This document shows positions 51,818 to 61,397 of a stretch of 64,000 bases of DNA, in pieces (within the stretch, counting starts at the first letter, position 1; each line of letters opens with the position of its first letter). The stretch lies in contig DIUU01000013.1 in assembly GCA_002423145.1 (NCBI GenBank), forward strand, positions 62,001 to 126,000. The letters run 5' to 3'. The notes under the pieces are model-generated. The model searched no databases, was not told the origin of the DNA, and saw nothing but the letters and a program-made list of their open reading frames with translations. A program made the position numbers and the translations under genes. This DNA comes from Acholeplasmataceae bacterium UBA6150. Its GTDB lineage: Bacteria > Bacillota_I > Bacilli_A > Acholeplasmatales > UBA5453.

Positions 51818-52966
51818 TTATGGTTTAAATTCATCGCTTCGACCATGGTCATCATCTTCTTCGTCATCATCGTCTTTATCTCGGCCATAATCCATGTGTC
51901 CTCGACCACCCATATAATCGTCTTTATCGCCATTAATATTGGTTACTTGATAGAAATATTGATTGGTGTTTTGAATGGGGTCGACAATCACTGATACGAG
52001 GATATTGCCTTTTTCTTTGTACATACCATCATCATATTCATATTCCGCTTTGATTTTTGAAAGCCCATTTTCTTCCATTCGAGTGGCTTTAAGCTCAACT
52101 TGAAGATCAGAAATTTCATTTTCATATTTCAATCGAATACGAATGGTTTCACCAATCGTCTCAAGATACACTGTTGATTTTTCAGTTCTTTCACTCGATT
52201 GATAAACATTATATTCAAACCATTGTAAGTTTTGAATTTCCGTAGAAATGAATTCAACATAATGGGTGTTTTTTAAGGCGATATCGCTATAGGTTTTGGT
52301 TGTTATGACGGTTTGATCCCCATTGACAACCTTAACACCTTCCAAGAAAAATTGCTTTTGTTCCAGAATAAGTATTCCTGTGGTATGAACTTCGCCATTG
52401 ATTACCTCTTCTTTATAATGAAATAAGTAGGTTGCTGTATCTAGATTCAGATTGATGATTTGATAAGAAACTTGAAAATCATAGCCTGCAATCGTCGATG
52501 CTACAGGTTCAGTGAATTCTAAATTAGTCCCACTGCTGATAAAAAGCTCAATCATATTAAAATAGGGGTTTAATAATCCCAATTGTTGTTTCATTTTTGT
52601 CTCTTGTTGCATCATATTGCTCAACAATACCATGGTATCTTGTGTACTGACTTGAAGATCAATTGAATTGAGTAATGCGGAAGATGAAATGGCACTGAAT
52701 GAGTATGTTTTTTCTGCAGTCAATGTCATTGGAACTTCAACAGGGTTTTGAGGGTTGTTCTGTAAAGAAATGATGCCGACTATGAGCATACTTGAAGCAA
52801 TCAACACAAGCGTTATGGAAGCGAATCGTTGTTTTAGTGCGACAATCCATCGTGTTTTTGGTTGATCCAAAATCTCAATTGAGTGAATATCAATACGCGA
52901 CAAAACATCGGGAATTTGAGAATTCAACTCCGATTTTAATAGATTTGTGATATCTTTACTGTTCAT
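51818..52966 (-). CDS. Membrane-anchored anti-sigma-like protein with extracytoplasmic domain
   Basis: This 382-aa protein starts with about 48 cytoplasmic residues, then a membrane helix (about 49-68), then a 300-residue extracytoplasmic domain. The tail is Asp/Glu/His/Gly-rich (KDDDDEEDDDHGRS). It overlaps the ECF sigma gene by 4 nt (ATGA), the classic sigma/anti-sigma arrangement. The short cytoplasmic part has no clear zinc anti-sigma motif, so the role rests on context. The outer domain shows similarity in order and spacing to the lipoprotein encoded at 53543-54655 (for example TYSFSAISSSALL against VYSLSIISVGDLL, and YFYQVTNI against YTYQIVGE). GGAGGCG precedes the ATG. Confidence 0.72.
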   Translation of the reverse strand: MNSKDITNLLKSELNSQIPDVLSRIDIHSIEILDQPKTRWIVALKQRFASITLVLIASSMLIVGIISLQNNPQNPVEVPMTLTAEKTYSFSAISSSALLNSIDLQVSTQDTMVLLSNMMQQETKMKQQLGLLNPYFNMIELFISSGTNLEFTEPVASTIAGYDFQVSYQIINLNLDTATYLFHYKEEVINGEVHTTGILILEQKQFFLEGVKVVNGDQTVITTKTYSDIALKNTHYVEFISTEIQNLQWFEYNVYQSSERTEKSTVYLETIGETIRIRLKYENEISDLQVELKATRMEENGLSKIKAEYEYDDGMYKEKGNILVSVIVDPIQNTNQYFYQVTNINGDKDDYMGGRGHMDYGRDKDDDDEEDDDHGRSDEFKP

Positions 52967-53481
52967 TTTGTCGCCTCCGTTCGCATTTTTTTCAGTGCAT
53001 TTTGATACAACCACAATACCGTTCCCAATGGTCTATTAACCATCGCTGCGATGTCTTTAAACGTATAGGCATCGACAACATGTAAAATAACGATTTCTCT
53101 TTCTATGGGTTCTAAAACTTTTATCAGTGCTTCAACCAGGGCTTGTTTTTCATGATTGACTGCCGGTGTTTTGAATTTTAGATTGAGATTTTCTTCAGTC
53201 TCATAAGATACTTTGTCATTAGACCTGTAATAATCCATGACTAAATTATGTGCGATACTGCTGATCCATTTGATGAATTTTCCATTTTTGGTATAGCTTC
53301 TGATGTGTTTTATAGCCTTGATATAGGTTTCTTGCATCAGGTCTTCAACCATATTGGGGTCTTTAATTTTTTGACGGATAATCGCGTAGATAACCGTTTT
53401 CGACGCTTCATAGACTGTTTTAAAAGCGGTCTCATCGCGAGCAATGATTAAATCAATATAATCGTCGTAATTAAAAGTCAT
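52963..53481 (-). CDS. ECF-type RNA polymerase sigma factor
   Basis: This 172-aa protein has sigma region 2 (VEDLMQETYIKAIKHIRSY, SIAHNLVMDYYR) and region 4 (LEPIEREIVILHVVDAYTFKDIAAMVNRPLGTVLWLYQNALKKM), with a short linker, as in extracytoplasmic-function sigma factors. It should direct a small regulon, probably including its own operon. GGAGGGG lies before the ATG. The downstream gene encodes the membrane anti-sigma-like partner, and the upstream gene on the same strand encodes a lipoprotein related to that partner's outer domain. The inducing signal is unknown. Confidence 0.9.
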   Translation of the reverse strand: MTFNYDDYIDLIIARDETAFKTVYEASKTVIYAIIRQKIKDPNMVEDLMQETYIKAIKHIRSYTKNGKFIKWISSIAHNLVMDYYRSNDKVSYETEENLNLKFKTPAVNHEKQALVEALIKVLEPIEREIVILHVVDAYTFKDIAAMVNRPLGTVLWLYQNALKKMRTEATK

Positions 53482-53502
53482 ATTACCCCTCCAATCACGA
53501 CG

Positions 53503-53511
53503 ATTATAACA
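53503..53511 (-). promoter_or_regulatory. Extended -10 promoter of the ECF sigma gene
   Basis: Minus strand TGTTATAAT fits TGnTATAAT. No -35 is visible. It lies in the 61-nt gap after the lipoprotein gene, which has no terminator, so read-through from that gene is also possible. Confidence 0.55.
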
Positions 53512-53542
53512 TATTATGCGCCTATCTATCTAGATGACTTGG

Positions 53543-54655
53543 TTAACGGTGTCCCCAATTACCTTCGTTTTTATCATCTTGACCCTTGCTGTCGTTACTT
53601 TGTCCATGGTGACCACGTTCAAATTCATGGTCTTTACCAAATCCATGGCCTTGTCTTTCACCAACAATTTGGTAAGTATAGGTGGTTTCACCGGTCACTT
53701 CATCGACATTAATCTTGATTTTGATCATACCGCGTTCAACTTCAGAACCATTTTCATCAATTTCATATTTGATGAATAAATCATAGTCTTCGTTATCAAC
53801 ATACTTAAATGAATAACGAGCTTCGATGGTTTCTGTTTGATAAACCAGCATGACTTTAGATTCGCCATTTTCATTTTCAACTTTTATACTTGTACGATTG
53901 ACAATAACGCCGTCTACCATATGAACAAACTTGAATTTTTGTTCATCGTCTTCGGATTCATAACTGATTCTAATAAAGTTTAGTTCATCAATTAGTGCGA
54001 TAAACTTATATTCTGTTTCATTTTCTTTGACTTCACGTCTACCCAATAGGATGTACTCAACACCATTAACGATGAGTAATCCTTCAAGTTCTGTTTCAAT
54101 CACGTCTTCATTTTCATCATCAAATAAGTGATCATAATCACGATTACGATCGCCATGTTTGTTTTCATTAACTGAAGCTGTGGTCGATTCATTTTCTGTT
54201 TCTACTGGATCTTCTGTTTCATCTTCAGGTTCAACTGCTTCGATGATTACTTCATTAAAATAAATGGTATAACTGACGATTTCACCAAAGACATCTTTGG
54301 TTTCATAAGTTGTCATATACGCATATTCGATGCGGTCAGACGCTGCTGTAATGACATTAAGAGGTGCACTGGAATTTAAGAAAGTTTCAACCATCAATAG
54401 GTATTTTTCCAATACAGGGTCTGTTTCTGTCACGGGTTCATCTGTGACTGGATCAGTTTCAAGGTCAGTTTCTACCGACATGCTTGAACTGGTTGTATTT
54501 ACTTGAGATTGAGCAAGTAAATCTCCCACCGAAATGATGGACAATGAATATACGTCATCTTCTGTTAATGGGGTGACTCCATTGGTCATACCACAGCCGG
54601 CTAAGCCAACTAAGGCAACCAAAGTAAGTAATAAAGCTAGACTAATTCTTTTCAT
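53543..54655 (-). CDS. Acidic lipoprotein of the sigma/anti-sigma module
   Basis: This 370-aa protein has a lipoprotein signal (Cys21 in LVGLAGC). The mature chain is rich in Glu, Asp and Thr, with an internal charged stretch (ENKHGDRNRDYDHLFDDENED) and a His/Gly/Asp-rich tail (GHGFGKDHEFERGHHG). Beta-strand-like segments throughout resemble the outer domain of the anti-sigma-like protein two genes downstream. The ATG at 54655 follows AAGGAG; the longer in-frame start at 54940 would cross the dnaJ terminator. I do not recognise a named family. The charged regions could bind metal ions, which is speculative. Confidence 0.8.
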   Translation of the reverse strand: MKRISLALLLTLVALVGLAGCGMTNGVTPLTEDDVYSLSIISVGDLLAQSQVNTTSSSMSVETDLETDPVTDEPVTETDPVLEKYLLMVETFLNSSAPLNVITAASDRIEYAYMTTYETKDVFGEIVSYTIYFNEVIIEAVEPEDETEDPVETENESTTASVNENKHGDRNRDYDHLFDDENEDVIETELEGLLIVNGVEYILLGRREVKENETEYKFIALIDELNFIRISYESEDDEQKFKFVHMVDGVIVNRTSIKVENENGESKVMLVYQTETIEARYSFKYVDNEDYDLFIKYEIDENGSEVERGMIKIKINVDEVTGETTYTYQIVGERQGHGFGKDHEFERGHHGQSNDSKGQDDKNEGNWGHR

Positions 54656-54718
54656 ATGTGAATTCTCCTTTTTGGTTTTACATAGGATATACGGTTTGAA
54701 CTTTATTATTATTGGTAA

Positions 54719-54750
54719 AAATAAAAAGAAACCGCGATTATCGCAGTTTC
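54719..54750 (-). terminator. Terminator of the heat-shock operon
   Basis: Minus strand GAAACTGCGAT/ATCGCGGTTTC (11 bp with a T-G wobble), followed by TTTTTATTTTT. Confidence 0.88.
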
Positions 54751-54758
54751 TATCGTTA

Positions 54759-55880
54759 TTAACTCTTAAATATGTTTTTAAAACGTTCCCAAGGGCTGTC
54801 TTTTGGTTTTGGGTCTGCTTTTTCAAATTGACGTAACAAATTTTCTTGTTCTTTAGACAGATTGGTTGGTACTTCGACTTGAACGACAACCAACTGATCA
54901 CCTTTTCGTCCTGAATTGACATTGGAAACGCCTTTTTCACGCATGCGTAAGGTTGTTCCGTTTTGTGTGCCTGGATTGATTTTTAGCGTGACATCCCCAT
55001 AAATGGTAGGCACATCAATTGAATCCCCTAGGGCTGCTTGTACAAATGAAATCGGTGCTTCAAGGATGATATTGTCACCATCTCGTTTGAAAAATTTGTG
55101 TGGTTTTACTGAGAATCTTAGGTATAAATCACCTGCAGGTCCACCATTGGCACCACCTTCACCATAGCCAGGCATACGTAATGACATATTATTGTCGATA
55201 CCTGCAGGGATTTTGACATCCACATCTTTGGTGATTTTTTCACGGCCAGCGCCATTACATGTTTTGCATTTATTCTTAATGGTCTTACCACGTCCACCAC
55301 ATTTTGGACACGCTGCTTGAGAGCGAATATTACCCAAAATAGTGCGTTGTTCGACTGTTACATACCCTGAGCCATGACAGCGATCACACGTTTCAACGTC
55401 TTTAGACGATTGTCCCCCATGGCCACCACACACGTGACAGGATTGTTCGGTTTCAATTTTTACGGTTTTTTTGGTACCCAATACCGCTTCTTCAAACGTG
55501 ATGTTCATGCGTCTCTCTAAATCGTCCCCACGCACGGGTCCGTGCGGGTCACGACGTTGTTGTCCGCCACCACCACCACCAAAGAATGAACTGAAAATAT
55601 CAGAGAATCCGCCAAAACCTTCAAATCCACCAAACCCTGCGCCACCACCCTGGCCAAATGGACCATTATGACCATATTGGTCGTATTGTTTACGCTTATC
55701 AGCCTCACCAAGTGTATCGTATGCTTCTTGAACTTCTTTAAACTTTGCTTCAGCATTCGGTTCACTGGAGACATCTGGATGGTATTTTTTTGCAAGCGAA
55801 CGGTAGGCTTTTTTAATTTCTTCTTCGGATGCCGTTTTACTTACACCCAGTACGTCATAATAATCTCTTTTATCTGCCAT
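54759..55880 (-). CDS. dnaJ: Chaperone protein DnaJ
   Basis: This 373-aa type I J-protein has a J domain with the HPD tripeptide (KKYHPDVSSEP), a Gly/Phe-rich linker (GGGAGFGGFEGFGGF), and a zinc region with four CxxCxGxG-type repeats (CHVCGGHG, CDRCHGSG, CPKCGGRG, CKTCNGAG). The C-terminal substrate-binding domains follow. It stimulates DnaK ATPase and delivers clients. It follows dnaK by 45 nt with a hairpin in the gap. Confidence 0.98.
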   Translation of the reverse strand: MADKRDYYDVLGVSKTASEEEIKKAYRSLAKKYHPDVSSEPNAEAKFKEVQEAYDTLGEADKRKQYDQYGHNGPFGQGGGAGFGGFEGFGGFSDIFSSFFGGGGGGQQRRDPHGPVRGDDLERRMNITFEEAVLGTKKTVKIETEQSCHVCGGHGGQSSKDVETCDRCHGSGYVTVEQRTILGNIRSQAACPKCGGRGKTIKNKCKTCNGAGREKITKDVDVKIPAGIDNNMSLRMPGYGEGGANGGPAGDLYLRFSVKPHKFFKRDGDNIILEAPISFVQAALGDSIDVPTIYGDVTLKINPGTQNGTTLRMREKGVSNVNSGRKGDQLVVVQVEVPTNLSKEQENLLRQFEKADPKPKDSPWERFKNIFKS

Positions 55881-55896
55881 ATGTTAACCTTTCATC

Positions 55897-55915
55897 AAAA
55901 GGGGCCGTAGCCCCT
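55897..55915 (-). terminator. Hairpin between dnaK and dnaJ, possible partial terminator
   Basis: Minus strand AGGGGC-TACG-GCCCCT (6-bp GC-rich stem) followed by only four T. It may lower dnaJ expression relative to dnaK or act as a processing site. Confidence 0.6.
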
Positions 55916-55925
55916 CAAGTGGATT

Positions 55926-57732
<1,807 letters not shown>

Positions 57733-57749
<17 letters not shown>

Positions 57750-58299
57750 TTTCATCACTCCATTCGTTTACTTTGACCATGGCAGGTCGGATGACACGTT
57801 CTTTGAACATGTATCCCGTTTGTTGTACGGCTAATATCATGCCTTTTGGCTTCGAATTGTCTGACACCGTATCGATTGCATGATGCAAATTCGGATCAAA
57901 CATTTCGTTCATTGATTTGATTTCTTTTAAACCTTCTTGTTCTAACATATTTATAATCTGATCATTGATCATTTTGAATCCAATCAAATAATTTCTTAAT
58001 ACATCGTTGTCAACTGTCATATTGGTTACAATCCTTAATTGATCAATCGGATTAATCAGCGATTCTACGATGTTTTGTGCAGCATATTTTCTTTCAATAA
58101 TACGTTCTTGGTGTGTCCGCTTTTTAAAGTTTTCAAGCTCTGCACGTTCTCTCAAGTAATGATCCTTTAACTCGGCGATCTCCGCTTTTAACTGCTCGAT
58201 TTCGTCTTTCAATTTGTCTTTCTCACTTTTCTTTTTTTCTTTGGACGGTTTTTCTGATGCCGCCTCTTTGGATGTTTCTTTTACTTCTGTTTCATCCAC
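57733..58299 (-). CDS. grpE: Nucleotide exchange factor GrpE
   Basis: This 188-aa protein releases ADP from DnaK. A charged Lys/Glu N-terminal region and a long coiled coil (about 20-75) are followed by NIVESLINPIDQLRIV and a C-terminal beta domain with GYMFKERVIRPAMVKV. The start is GTG at 58299 with AGAGGTG 8 nt upstream; the nearby ATG is out of frame. It lies between hrcA (18-nt gap) and dnaK (17-nt overlap). Confidence 0.96.
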
Positions 58300-58317
58300 G
58301 ATAATTCACCTCTTTAG

Positions 58318-59331
58318 TTATTTTTTATAGAGCTTGGCGATGTTTTTCGCAATGTATTCCATCAATGGAATTACCTTGGAGTAATCCATTCGCGTCGGCC
58401 CGATGATCGCTATCGTACCTTGATCTTCTTCAGTCATCGAATAGGGCACCGATATGATGGTACACGTATCTGTTGGCATATAATCGGCTTCTTTACCAAT
58501 TTTAATCGATAACTTATTGGTTCGACCAACCAACCTCAACAATTCCTTTCGGTCAAGCATATACATCAAGTCTTTGATTTGACTGATGTCATTGAAATCG
58601 GGTTGTACCAGCATGTTGCCCATACCGGTTAAATACACGTTTTCTTCACTCATTTGTCTAAATGCGTTGACCACAGTATCAATGATCCGCTCTTGGTAAT
58701 CCATATATTCCATGAGGTTTTCTTCCATGAATGCGTTTTTTAAAATGCGTTTCGCATCCTTAACGAATTGATTTTCAAGTAAATCATTCAGTGAAGATAT
58801 GATTTTCTTAAAGTCTGTCAAGGATATGTACTCTGGAATAACCACGGTTTCACTTTGAACATGACCTTTATCGGTGACGATTAAGACCACAGCTTGTTGA
58901 TTATATAAAGGGATAAAATCGATTTTTTTGATGCGCGCTATTAGCTCGTTCGGGCCAAGCGCCATCGATGTATAATTAGTGAGTTCAGATAAAAGATTGA
59001 TGGCTTCTTTGACCGCGATTTCTTTATTGTTTTCGAAGTCCATAAAGATTTTATCGATGATGGGGAATACTTCTTTAATATTATCGTCACGTGTAACTAA
59101 ATTTTCTACATAATAACGATAGCCAATATTCGATGGAATACGACCGGAACTGGTATGCGTTTTTTCAAGAAAACCCAATTCTTCTAATTTGGCCATGTCA
59201 TAACGCAGGGTTGCTGATGAAAATCCCAAATAGGGTTTATCGGTCAATGCTTTCGATCCCACCGGGATACCATCGTTGACATACGCTTCGATGATGGCTT
59301 TTAAAATGAGCTTTTGTCGATTAGTTAACAC
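58318..59331 (-). CDS. hrcA: Heat-inducible transcription repressor HrcA
   Basis: This 337-aa repressor binds CIRCE elements. The N-terminal winged helix has LTNRQKLILKAIIEAYV and SKALTDKPYLGFSSATLRYDM, followed by GFLEKTHTSSGRIPSNIGYRYYV. The C-terminal region has ISVPYSMTEEDQGTIAIIGPTRMDY. Two CIRCE operators lie directly upstream, so the operon hrcA-grpE-dnaK-dnaJ is autoregulated. The start is GTG at 59331, with GAGGTG 5 nt upstream. Confidence 0.97.
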   Translation of the reverse strand: MLTNRQKLILKAIIEAYVNDGIPVGSKALTDKPYLGFSSATLRYDMAKLEELGFLEKTHTSSGRIPSNIGYRYYVENLVTRDDNIKEVFPIIDKIFMDFENNKEIAVKEAINLLSELTNYTSMALGPNELIARIKKIDFIPLYNQQAVVLIVTDKGHVQSETVVIPEYISLTDFKKIISSLNDLLENQFVKDAKRILKNAFMEENLMEYMDYQERIIDTVVNAFRQMSEENVYLTGMGNMLVQPDFNDISQIKDLMYMLDRKELLRLVGRTNKLSIKIGKEADYMPTDTCTIISVPYSMTEEDQGTIAIIGPTRMDYSKVIPLMEYIAKNIAKLYKK

Positions 59332-59343
59332 AAATTCACCTCT

Positions 59344-59370
59344 TTAGCACTTGAGGTATCTCAGTGCCAA
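59344..59370 (-). promoter_or_regulatory. CIRCE element (downstream copy)
   Basis: Minus strand TTGGCACTG-N9-AAGTGCTAA: 9-9-9 layout matching TTAGCACTC-N9-GAGTGCTAA with a few mismatches. It lies between the -10 and the hrcA start. Confidence 0.85.
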
Positions 59371-59379
59371 CTCTATTGT

Positions 59380-59408
59380 ATTATATGATTTTAGCACTGT
59401 CAAGTCAA
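59380..59408 (-). promoter_or_regulatory. Promoter of the hrcA-grpE-dnaK-dnaJ operon
   Basis: Minus strand TTGACT (59403-59408), 17 nt, TATAAT (59380-59385). A second overlapping pair, TTGACA (59398-59403), 17 nt, TACAAT (59375-59380), lies 5 bp downstream. Confidence 0.85.
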
Positions 59409-59417
59409 ATGTGCTAA
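59391..59417 (-). promoter_or_regulatory. CIRCE element (upstream copy)
   Basis: Minus strand TTAGCACAT-N9-CAGTGCTAA, with the -35 box in its spacer. HrcA bound here would block RNA polymerase. Confidence 0.9.
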
Positions 59418-59421
59418 AAAA

Positions 59422-59444
59422 CAAAAAAATCCCATGATTGGGAT
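59422..59444 (-). terminator. Terminator of the MBL hydrolase gene
   Basis: Minus strand ATCCCA-ATCA-TGGGAT hairpin followed by seven or more T. It touches the stop codon at 59444. Confidence 0.85.
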
Positions 59445-60055
59445 CATTTCTTGAGTATCTTTTGGATATATTCGTTATGGTTCTTTTCATCTTTAATCGT
59501 ACTAAAAGCATCATGTCCTGGCAGTACTTTCACGGTTTGGGATAGTTCAGTCACCAATCGCTTTAACGATTTATTGAGTAGTGAATTAGACCCACCAACC
59601 AAATCTGTACGTCCTACACTGCCTTTAAACAATGTATCACCAGTATATAGCTCGCTACGATAGAGATAACATACACTCCCTTTGGTATGACCAGGGGTAT
59701 GATATACCATGATTTTTTCATCCATAAACGGAATTTGATCTTGGTCCTTAATAAATTGAATATCCAATTGTTGAATATGTTTCGGCAAAGGCAGTTTTAA
59801 TGCTTTCGCACCACTTTGGTCTGAATCTTGCATCAGCAAGTAATCTTCCTTATGGATGAAAATGGGCACATTAAAACGATCAATCAATGCCGTATGATCA
59901 ATGTGACCATGGGTCAATAGTATACCTTTTAAAGTATAGCCTTTGATAGCTTCTAAGATGCTTGCTTCATCATGCGAAGGGTCGATGAGCATAGCACCAT
60001 CGAATCTCTTGATAATAAAGACGTGTGATAAGTCGTCGTTGCCTTTGATGTACAT
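59444..60055 (-). CDS. Metallo-beta-lactamase fold hydrolase (glyoxalase II-like)
   Basis: This 203-aa protein has the zinc motif His-X-His-X-Asp-His as LTHGHIDHTALID, a second His in VYHTPGHTKGSVCYL, the Asp of YTGDTLFKGSVGRTDL, and a last His in VLPGHDAFSTI. It is a YcbL/glyoxalase-II-like thioester or small-molecule hydrolase. The C-terminal glutathione-binding domain of true glyoxalase II is absent, so another thiol ester is likely. It follows rpmG on the same strand after a terminator. Confidence 0.87.
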   Translation of the reverse strand: MYIKGNDDLSHVFIIKRFDGAMLIDPSHDEASILEAIKGYTLKGILLTHGHIDHTALIDRFNVPIFIHKEDYLLMQDSDQSGAKALKLPLPKHIQQLDIQFIKDQDQIPFMDEKIMVYHTPGHTKGSVCYLYRSELYTGDTLFKGSVGRTDLVGGSNSLLNKSLKRLVTELSQTVKVLPGHDAFSTIKDEKNHNEYIQKILKK

Positions 60056-60067
60056 AAGGTTTATTTA

Positions 60068-60092
60068 GAAAAAAAACTATTCCAAGAATAGC
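60068..60092 (-). terminator. Terminator of rpmG
   Basis: Minus strand CTATTC/GAATAG (6 bp, loop TTG) followed by eight T. Confidence 0.8.
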
Positions 60093-60242
60093 TTATTTCT
60101 TTTCTCTATGTAACGTATAAGTACGCGATTTAGGACAATACTTCTTGATTTCAAGACGATTTGGTGTGGTTTTTTTATTTTTAGTTGTGTAATAGTTTTC
60201 TTCGCCACATTCAGTACACACTAATTTAACAAGTTCACGCAT
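60093..60242 (-). CDS. rpmG: 50S ribosomal protein L33
   Basis: This gene of 50 codons (49 aa) starts MRELVKLVCTECGEENYYTT and ends TLHREKK, matching bacterial L33. Zinc-binding forms have two Cys pairs. Here Cys9, Cys12 and Cys36 are present but position 39 is Ser (KYCPKSRTY), so the site is incomplete. GGAGGG precedes the ATG. Confidence 0.95.
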   Translation of the reverse strand: MRELVKLVCTECGEENYYTTKNKKTTPNRLEIKKYCPKSRTYTLHREKK

Positions 60243-60380
60243 GTTTCTTCCCTCCAGACATTACATTAAAAGTATATCAAACAAGCAATTAAATATCAAG
60301 TATGAGTTGCCTCAAATCATATTCAATCCTTGTTATAACCTCACACATTATAACAGTTTAATTTCAGGTTGTAAAGTATT

Positions 60381-61253
60381 TTATAAAGAATCTACAAATA
60401 GACCAATCATGAACGATATCGAAGCGACAACCATCGCAATCAATGCCATGGTGAAGAAGTTTTTCAGTAACGGTTGTTTCTTCGCAATTGAGATGTAGTA
60501 ATTGAATGCGAAAATAATAAATATAACAATACCAATCATGACACCCATCGAAATGAGTGGAATCTGGATTAAGAAATAGGGGAGAATCAATAAACTGACG
60601 ACGATGATGTAGGATATGCCTGTATACAGCGCATTCAACAATGGTGTATCGTGGTCGTCCTGTTTTCTCGATAGGTACTCTGAGGCAGCCATGCTTAAAG
60701 CAGCACTGATCCCAGTAATCAAGCCTAAAGTTCCTACTTTAATTGAATCATTGATGGCGAGTGTAAACCCTGCCAACGCGCCACTGATTTCGACCAAAGC
60801 ATCGTTCATACCTAAAACAACAGAGCTCGCGAACAATAGCTTTTCGTCGTTTAATATGCTTATAAGAGCTTCTTCATGAGATTTTTCATCTTTAATAATC
60901 TCTTTAAGTTCATCGATTTCATCGACAATAACACGGTAGTTTTTTCTTGAATGGGCTTCGAGTCTTTCAAATATTCGTAAGGTAAAAATGACACCGAGTG
61001 TATACATAACAATGGTATAAAACATCAGTTTGAGTGAAGGTCTTTTGATTTCAAGTGTGACAGCTTTTTTTCCTAAATAGGAATTAAAAATGTCCAGATG
61101 TTTTTTTTCTTGTAACGCAATGCCTTCTAAAATCAATCGGTTTTCTGGCTTCTTTTGTCTTCTCGCAATTCTCATATAAAGATGATAAGCCAAAGACTCT
61201 TCTCTCGCAAAATCGCGATAAGTCCGTTTTTGTTTTTCCGATAACATTTGCAT
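60381..61253 (-). CDS. Ferritin-like domain fused to VIT1/CCC1-type transporter
   Basis: This 290-aa protein has an N-terminal ferritin-like helical domain (about 1-130) with repeated Glu/His pairs: FAREESLAYHLYMRIAR, LQEKKHLDIF, and a later EKSHEEALI. A VIT1/CCC1-type membrane domain follows, with GMNDALVEISGALAGFT and the SMAASEYLSRK motif. One hydrophobic segment (about 75-95) interrupts the helical part. Related fusions move Fe2+ or Mn2+ out of the cytosol. The start at 61253 has GAGGCG upstream; the in-frame ATG at 61277 lies in the -10 box and was rejected. It is a single gene divergent from ispG. Confidence 0.87.
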   Translation of the reverse strand: MQMLSEKQKRTYRDFAREESLAYHLYMRIARRQKKPENRLILEGIALQEKKHLDIFNSYLGKKAVTLEIKRPSLKLMFYTIVMYTLGVIFTLRIFERLEAHSRKNYRVIVDEIDELKEIIKDEKSHEEALISILNDEKLLFASSVVLGMNDALVEISGALAGFTLAINDSIKVGTLGLITGISAALSMAASEYLSRKQDDHDTPLLNALYTGISYIIVVSLLILPYFLIQIPLISMGVMIGIVIFIIFAFNYYISIAKKQPLLKNFFTMALIAMVVASISFMIGLFVDSL

Positions 61254-61275
61254 AGTTTCGCCTCGTATGAGATAC

Positions 61276-61304
61276 ATTATAAGGCTTCAATACTCGATAA
61301 TCAA
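61276..61304 (-). promoter_or_regulatory. Promoter of the VIT1-type gene
   Basis: Minus strand TTGATT (61299-61304), 17 nt, TATAAT (61276-61281). Confidence 0.78.
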
Positions 61305-61371
61305 CCCCAAAGTATAAATAATGTAAAGATATATTATAAATAAGCAAGGTCACCCACTTTCTTATAACTTA

Positions 61372-61380
61372 TGTTATAAT
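61372..61380 (+). promoter_or_regulatory. Extended -10 promoter of ispG
   Basis: TGTTATAAT fits TGnTATAAT; no clear -35. It lies 17 nt before the ispG ATG. Confidence 0.6.
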
Positions 61381-61397
61381 CGATTTAGGTGATAATT

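Noticed and set aside
53482..53542. A classic ECF-type autoregulated promoter (AAC ... CGTC) ahead of the sigma gene
   Set aside because: AAC and CGTC are present on the minus strand, but about 40 nt apart instead of about 16. Only the extended -10 can be supported.
54656..54940. N-terminal extension of the acidic lipoprotein to 54940
   Set aside because: The extension would cross the dnaJ terminator and coding end and would hide the lipoprotein signal. The ATG at 54655 has a strong AAGGAG.
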